Shown here piece after piece: positions 8,882 to 10,933 of a stretch of 10,933 nt of DNA (its first letter is position 1; each line of letters starts with the position of its first letter). Location of the stretch: assembly GCA_000697455.1 (NCBI GenBank), contig JNET01032720.1:1-10933 (forward strand), in the 5' to 3' direction. Below the pieces are notes generated by a model. That model made no database searches. It saw nothing but the letters and a program-made list of their open reading frames with translations, and was not told the DNA's origin. The DNA is from Basidiobolus heterosporus B8920. Lineage: Eukaryota > Basidiobolomycota > Basidiobolomycetes > Basidiobolales > Basidiobolaceae. Position numbers and translations under genes: made by a program.

Positions 8882-9151
8882 AGGAAGGCCATTATGGTTG
8901 GAGATATTTAGAGAGCAGCAACAGCTATTGTAGGACAGGGTCCTTCAACTTCCAATATCTTGCAGATAGGATCAAATAAGGGAAGGTATGGTGTAGATGG
9001 GATTGCCCTCAGCGGTTTCACCATTTCACAAGTATCTAAAATGGACGCACAGAAAGATATGTGGGAATCAAGAGTTAATCTTGAAGAAGCTGGTAATGTC
9101 CAGAAGAGACTGAGATGGAAGCTTCTCTCTGCTCCGCTTTGGCCAGAGTTC
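8882..9151 (+). pseudogene. Unidentified coding relic, cut off by Harbinger copy 2
   Basis: The frame read from 8912 to 9151 is open and protein-like, with balanced composition: VGQGPSTSNILQIGSNKG, then YGVDGIALSGFTISQVSK, KMDAQKDMWESRVNLEEAG and RLRWKLLSAPLWPEF. In the same frame a TAG at 8909 stands where Trp would fit, and plausible sequence continues back to about 8882. It is visibly richer in G and C than its surroundings. The stop codon at 9152-9154 is the first three bases of the Harbinger terminus, so the C-terminus is lost to an insertion. I do not recognise the family. It may be a host gene exon or gene fragment, or coding sequence of another mobile element. No catalytic motif, signal peptide or membrane segment is seen. 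Confidence 0.5.
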
Positions 9152-9913
9152 TAGACTTGTTCTGTATTTTTAGCCTAGATAGTGCCACAGCATACCATAG
9201 AGTGCCACCGGTTAACTATTAGTGAGCAACCTGTGAGGCTGCACCAATAGAGTGCCTGCAACACTTGGAAAACATCTGAACACTATGGACCCTAGATTTA
9301 CATTGGTACGTGATAAGGTTGTACAATCTCTGAGCTCTTGGATTTACACCACCACAAAGCCTGGTTGTAGAGATAAACCACCACACCTATGGAGGTGTAT
9401 GTAAGGTGATCCTGGCATCCAATTTCCATAACTTTCATCTCTATGTTCTTGTGAGTTCCAACATATCTCATTTAGCAAGCTCTAGCACTATCTGCCACAA
9501 TCCAAGGGACCAAGTCCATATGTGAAGATGCCTGCTGAAGTTTATCAAAGAACTTACAACAAAGCAAGAGGAGAAATCAGAACCAAATTAAGAAGAAGAA
9601 ACTATGGCTTCAAGTCCATGCAAGAGCATCTATGTACACAATTGTGCATTCATGTCCTGGAAGCATTGATATCTGCCTAAGCATTGGAAACCAAAGTGAT
9701 GCTTAACACATATATGCCCATGCTTGATTCAATGTTGAGGGAGCTCTTTAGTGAAATGAGTAGGTTCCATGAATCCTTTGAGCATACAATGGGATGACTT
9801 TCCAGTTCATCCATCAAAAGAAAGGCTGCTGATCTTGAAGATATACCTGAGTTGTTGGATGATGACAAAGGGAGGTCCTGGTCACAAAAATCAGGATCAT
9901 GTGGGCTAAAAAC
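9152..9913 (+). mobile_element. PIF/Harbinger copy 2, one end with partial second ORF (truncated)
   Basis: It starts with TAGACTTGTTC at 9152-9162, identical over 11 bases to both termini of copy 1. ATAGTGCCA-like subterminal words follow at about 9180-9260. The second ORF then appears on the plus strand, that is, inverted relative to copy 1. In copy 1 the terminus on this side is about 1.2 kb from that ORF with the transposase between. Here the gap is only about 390 bp, so the transposase gene is missing. This copy is either an internally deleted, non-autonomous derivative or a rearranged one. The other end is gone: similarity to copy 1 stops near 9913, before the Gypsy fossil. Confidence 0.65.
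9535..9913 (+). pseudogene. Second-ORF fragment of Harbinger copy 2
   Basis: It is homologous to the minus-strand ORF of copy 1. GEIRTKLRRRNYGF matches SKIRDKLRRRFYDF, and YMPMLDSMLRELFSEMSRF matches YMPMLDSMMRELLGEMSKF. SSSSIKRKAADLEDIPELL then continues further in a clear frame than copy 1 does at that point. In-frame stops lie near 9678 and 9794. The Ser/Arg-rich tail of copy 1 is absent, being beyond the break. The function is unknown; see the copy 1 entry. Confidence 0.6.
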
Positions 9914-9944
9914 TTATAGCAGGTGGTATCTGTCTACTATCAAA

Positions 9945-10472
9945 ACTATAATTTTGGTTCTGCTCTTTGCTTTCTTGGTTGCAAATCTGGTCCTTTGTGA
10001 TTGACTCTTGGTATGTGCTTGAGATCAAAATCAAATATCTGAATGTATGATATTCATTGTGCCAACATAGGGTCAGGGAGAAAGTTGAGTTGCTTCAGCA
10101 TTTCCAGTGGAGGTTTTGCATCAACTTCAAGTGTGAGATGTACTTCTAATAGGTAAGGCTTGAGTTTCCTAAGGACAAAGAGAACTGCCAAAGCTTCTTC
10201 CTTGATAAAGGGATAGTAAGATTCAGTTTCTATGTATGGTCTGCTGAGCCACTTGCATGGTTGACTTCTTTTTTCTTTAGAGATATGTATAACAATGACA
10301 CTGCCACTGTTCCTGAGATATCCACACTAACAATAGCCGGTTTGTTACTAATGTTGATATAGTCCAAGCTGGCTAGTACTGGAGGTTCTGATTGTGCATT
10401 GATTTAGCTTCTTAAGGTGTGTTCTTCCAGCTCTGTCCATTGGAAGGATATGTCTTTACATTGTACGACTGG
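9945..10472 (-). mobile_element. Ty3/Gypsy pol fossil: end of RT, RNase H and connection region
   Basis: On the minus strand, 10472 to 9945 gives the Gypsy order. First comes the RT tail (DISFQWTELEE, then PPVLASLDY). The RNase H domain follows, with VSVDISGT, CKWLSRPYIETESYYPF, KEEALAVLFVLRKLKPYL and the TLEVDAKPPLEM block that equals the T-D-H-K-P-L motif. Last is the connection with FDLKHIPRVNHKGPD, the H-x-P-G-x-x-H-x-x-D-x-L-S-R signature of fungal-type Gypsy elements. No integrase, gag or protease of this copy is seen. It is truncated at both ends and broken, with a few breaks. It joins the LTR copy at 10471 with no visible spacer. Confidence 0.75.
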
Positions 10473-10933
10473 GTCACATGACCACTTATACCCCTAGCTT
10501 GCCAAGATGTTCCATGGAAGGTTGCATGATCTCTTCTATGATGTCATCCCATGATTACCCCATTGGTCAGTCACTAACTGCAGATGACTTACTAATGTTC
10601 TACAAGAATCATTGCTTAATTAATAATTGATTTCCCCTATTAGTTAAGTTTTGCCAAGAAATGAGGCACAGTAACTTAGAATCAACCAAAACAATTTGTA
10701 TTAGTAACCACCTTAGGTGTAGAAAAGTATCTCTAGGAGACTCTTCTTCTACAATGAATCATCATCTTATCTTTACGATATTCCTCTTATTGCTTGTTTG
10801 GTCACTGCTACCTGCTACCACAGTAACCACCTTTGACTCTACCAAGGAAGCTTTACAGGAAGAGGCAACTAGCCAAGTAAACATCTAGTCAACACTTGGG
10901 AACCTCAACAGGAAGTTAACACAGTAGGTATCT
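10471..10933 (+). mobile_element. Second, inverted copy of the LTR candidate (fossil, runs off the window)
   Basis: It is the reverse complement of 470-931, including the core around 10640-10740 (GTAACTTAGAATCAACCA and the ACCTTAGGTGTAGAAAAG run) and the last bases GTAGGTATCT. Roughly nine bases in ten match by eye, so the two copies are not recent duplicates. The TATA region of the left copy is less well kept here. Its outer part continues beyond the window. Its inner edge abuts the Gypsy pol fossil instead of the sequence that flanks the left copy, so at least one side has been rearranged. Confidence 0.65.

Noticed and set aside
10661-10888. Plus-strand 75-residue frame with a hydrophobic stretch resembling a signal or membrane segment
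   Set aside because: It lies within the inverted LTR copy, and the corresponding left copy shows this is LTR sequence rather than a secreted protein gene.
1-10933. CRISPR array, bacterial defence island, phage or plasmid features
   Set aside because: No regularly spaced repeats, ribosome-binding sites, operons or bacterial gene families are seen; all recognisable parts are eukaryotic transposable elements.

Overview
The window reads as transposon-rich, AT-rich eukaryotic DNA. No intact host gene, bacterial operon, rRNA, tRNA or CRISPR array is visible. The mix of Ty1/Copia, Ty3/Gypsy and PIF/Harbinger-like remains, with a Copia primer site of the internal initiator-tRNA-Met type, would suit a repeat-laden fungal genome such as a rust-like basidiomycete. 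That host assignment is a low-confidence inference.

Layout from left to right. (1) 356-950 is a candidate LTR. Its 470-931 part recurs in reverse orientation at 10471-10933, so the window is flanked by inverted copies of one LTR family. (2) 1495-3190 is a protein-coding relic with a gag-like composition that I do not recognise. (3) 3360-3905 and 6654-7148 are the two halves of one Ty1/Copia pol fossil (pre-integrase region, then integrase core). (4) Between them, at about 3904-6653, sits a nearly complete but decayed PIF/Harbinger-type DNA transposon. It has matching terminal inverted repeats, TTA at both junctions, a plus-strand DDE transposase and a divergent minus-strand second ORF. (5) At 7149 a second Copia element starts: a 190-bp LTR, a Copia-type primer site and a gag fragment. 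(6) 7706-8881 holds nothing I can name. (7) 8882-9151 is an unidentified coding relic that ends exactly where another Harbinger terminus begins at 9152. (8) 9152-9913 is that second Harbinger copy, carrying the same second ORF in the opposite orientation. (9) 9945-10472 is a minus-strand Ty3/Gypsy RNase H fossil, which abuts the inverted LTR copy.

The relative order of events can be partly read. Copia A was present first. Harbinger copy 1 jumped into its integrase region, and Copia B landed further downstream in the same pol region. Nothing in the window looks functional today. The most interesting signals are the nested insertion with recoverable junctions and the conserved, unrecognised second ORF shared by the two Harbinger copies.
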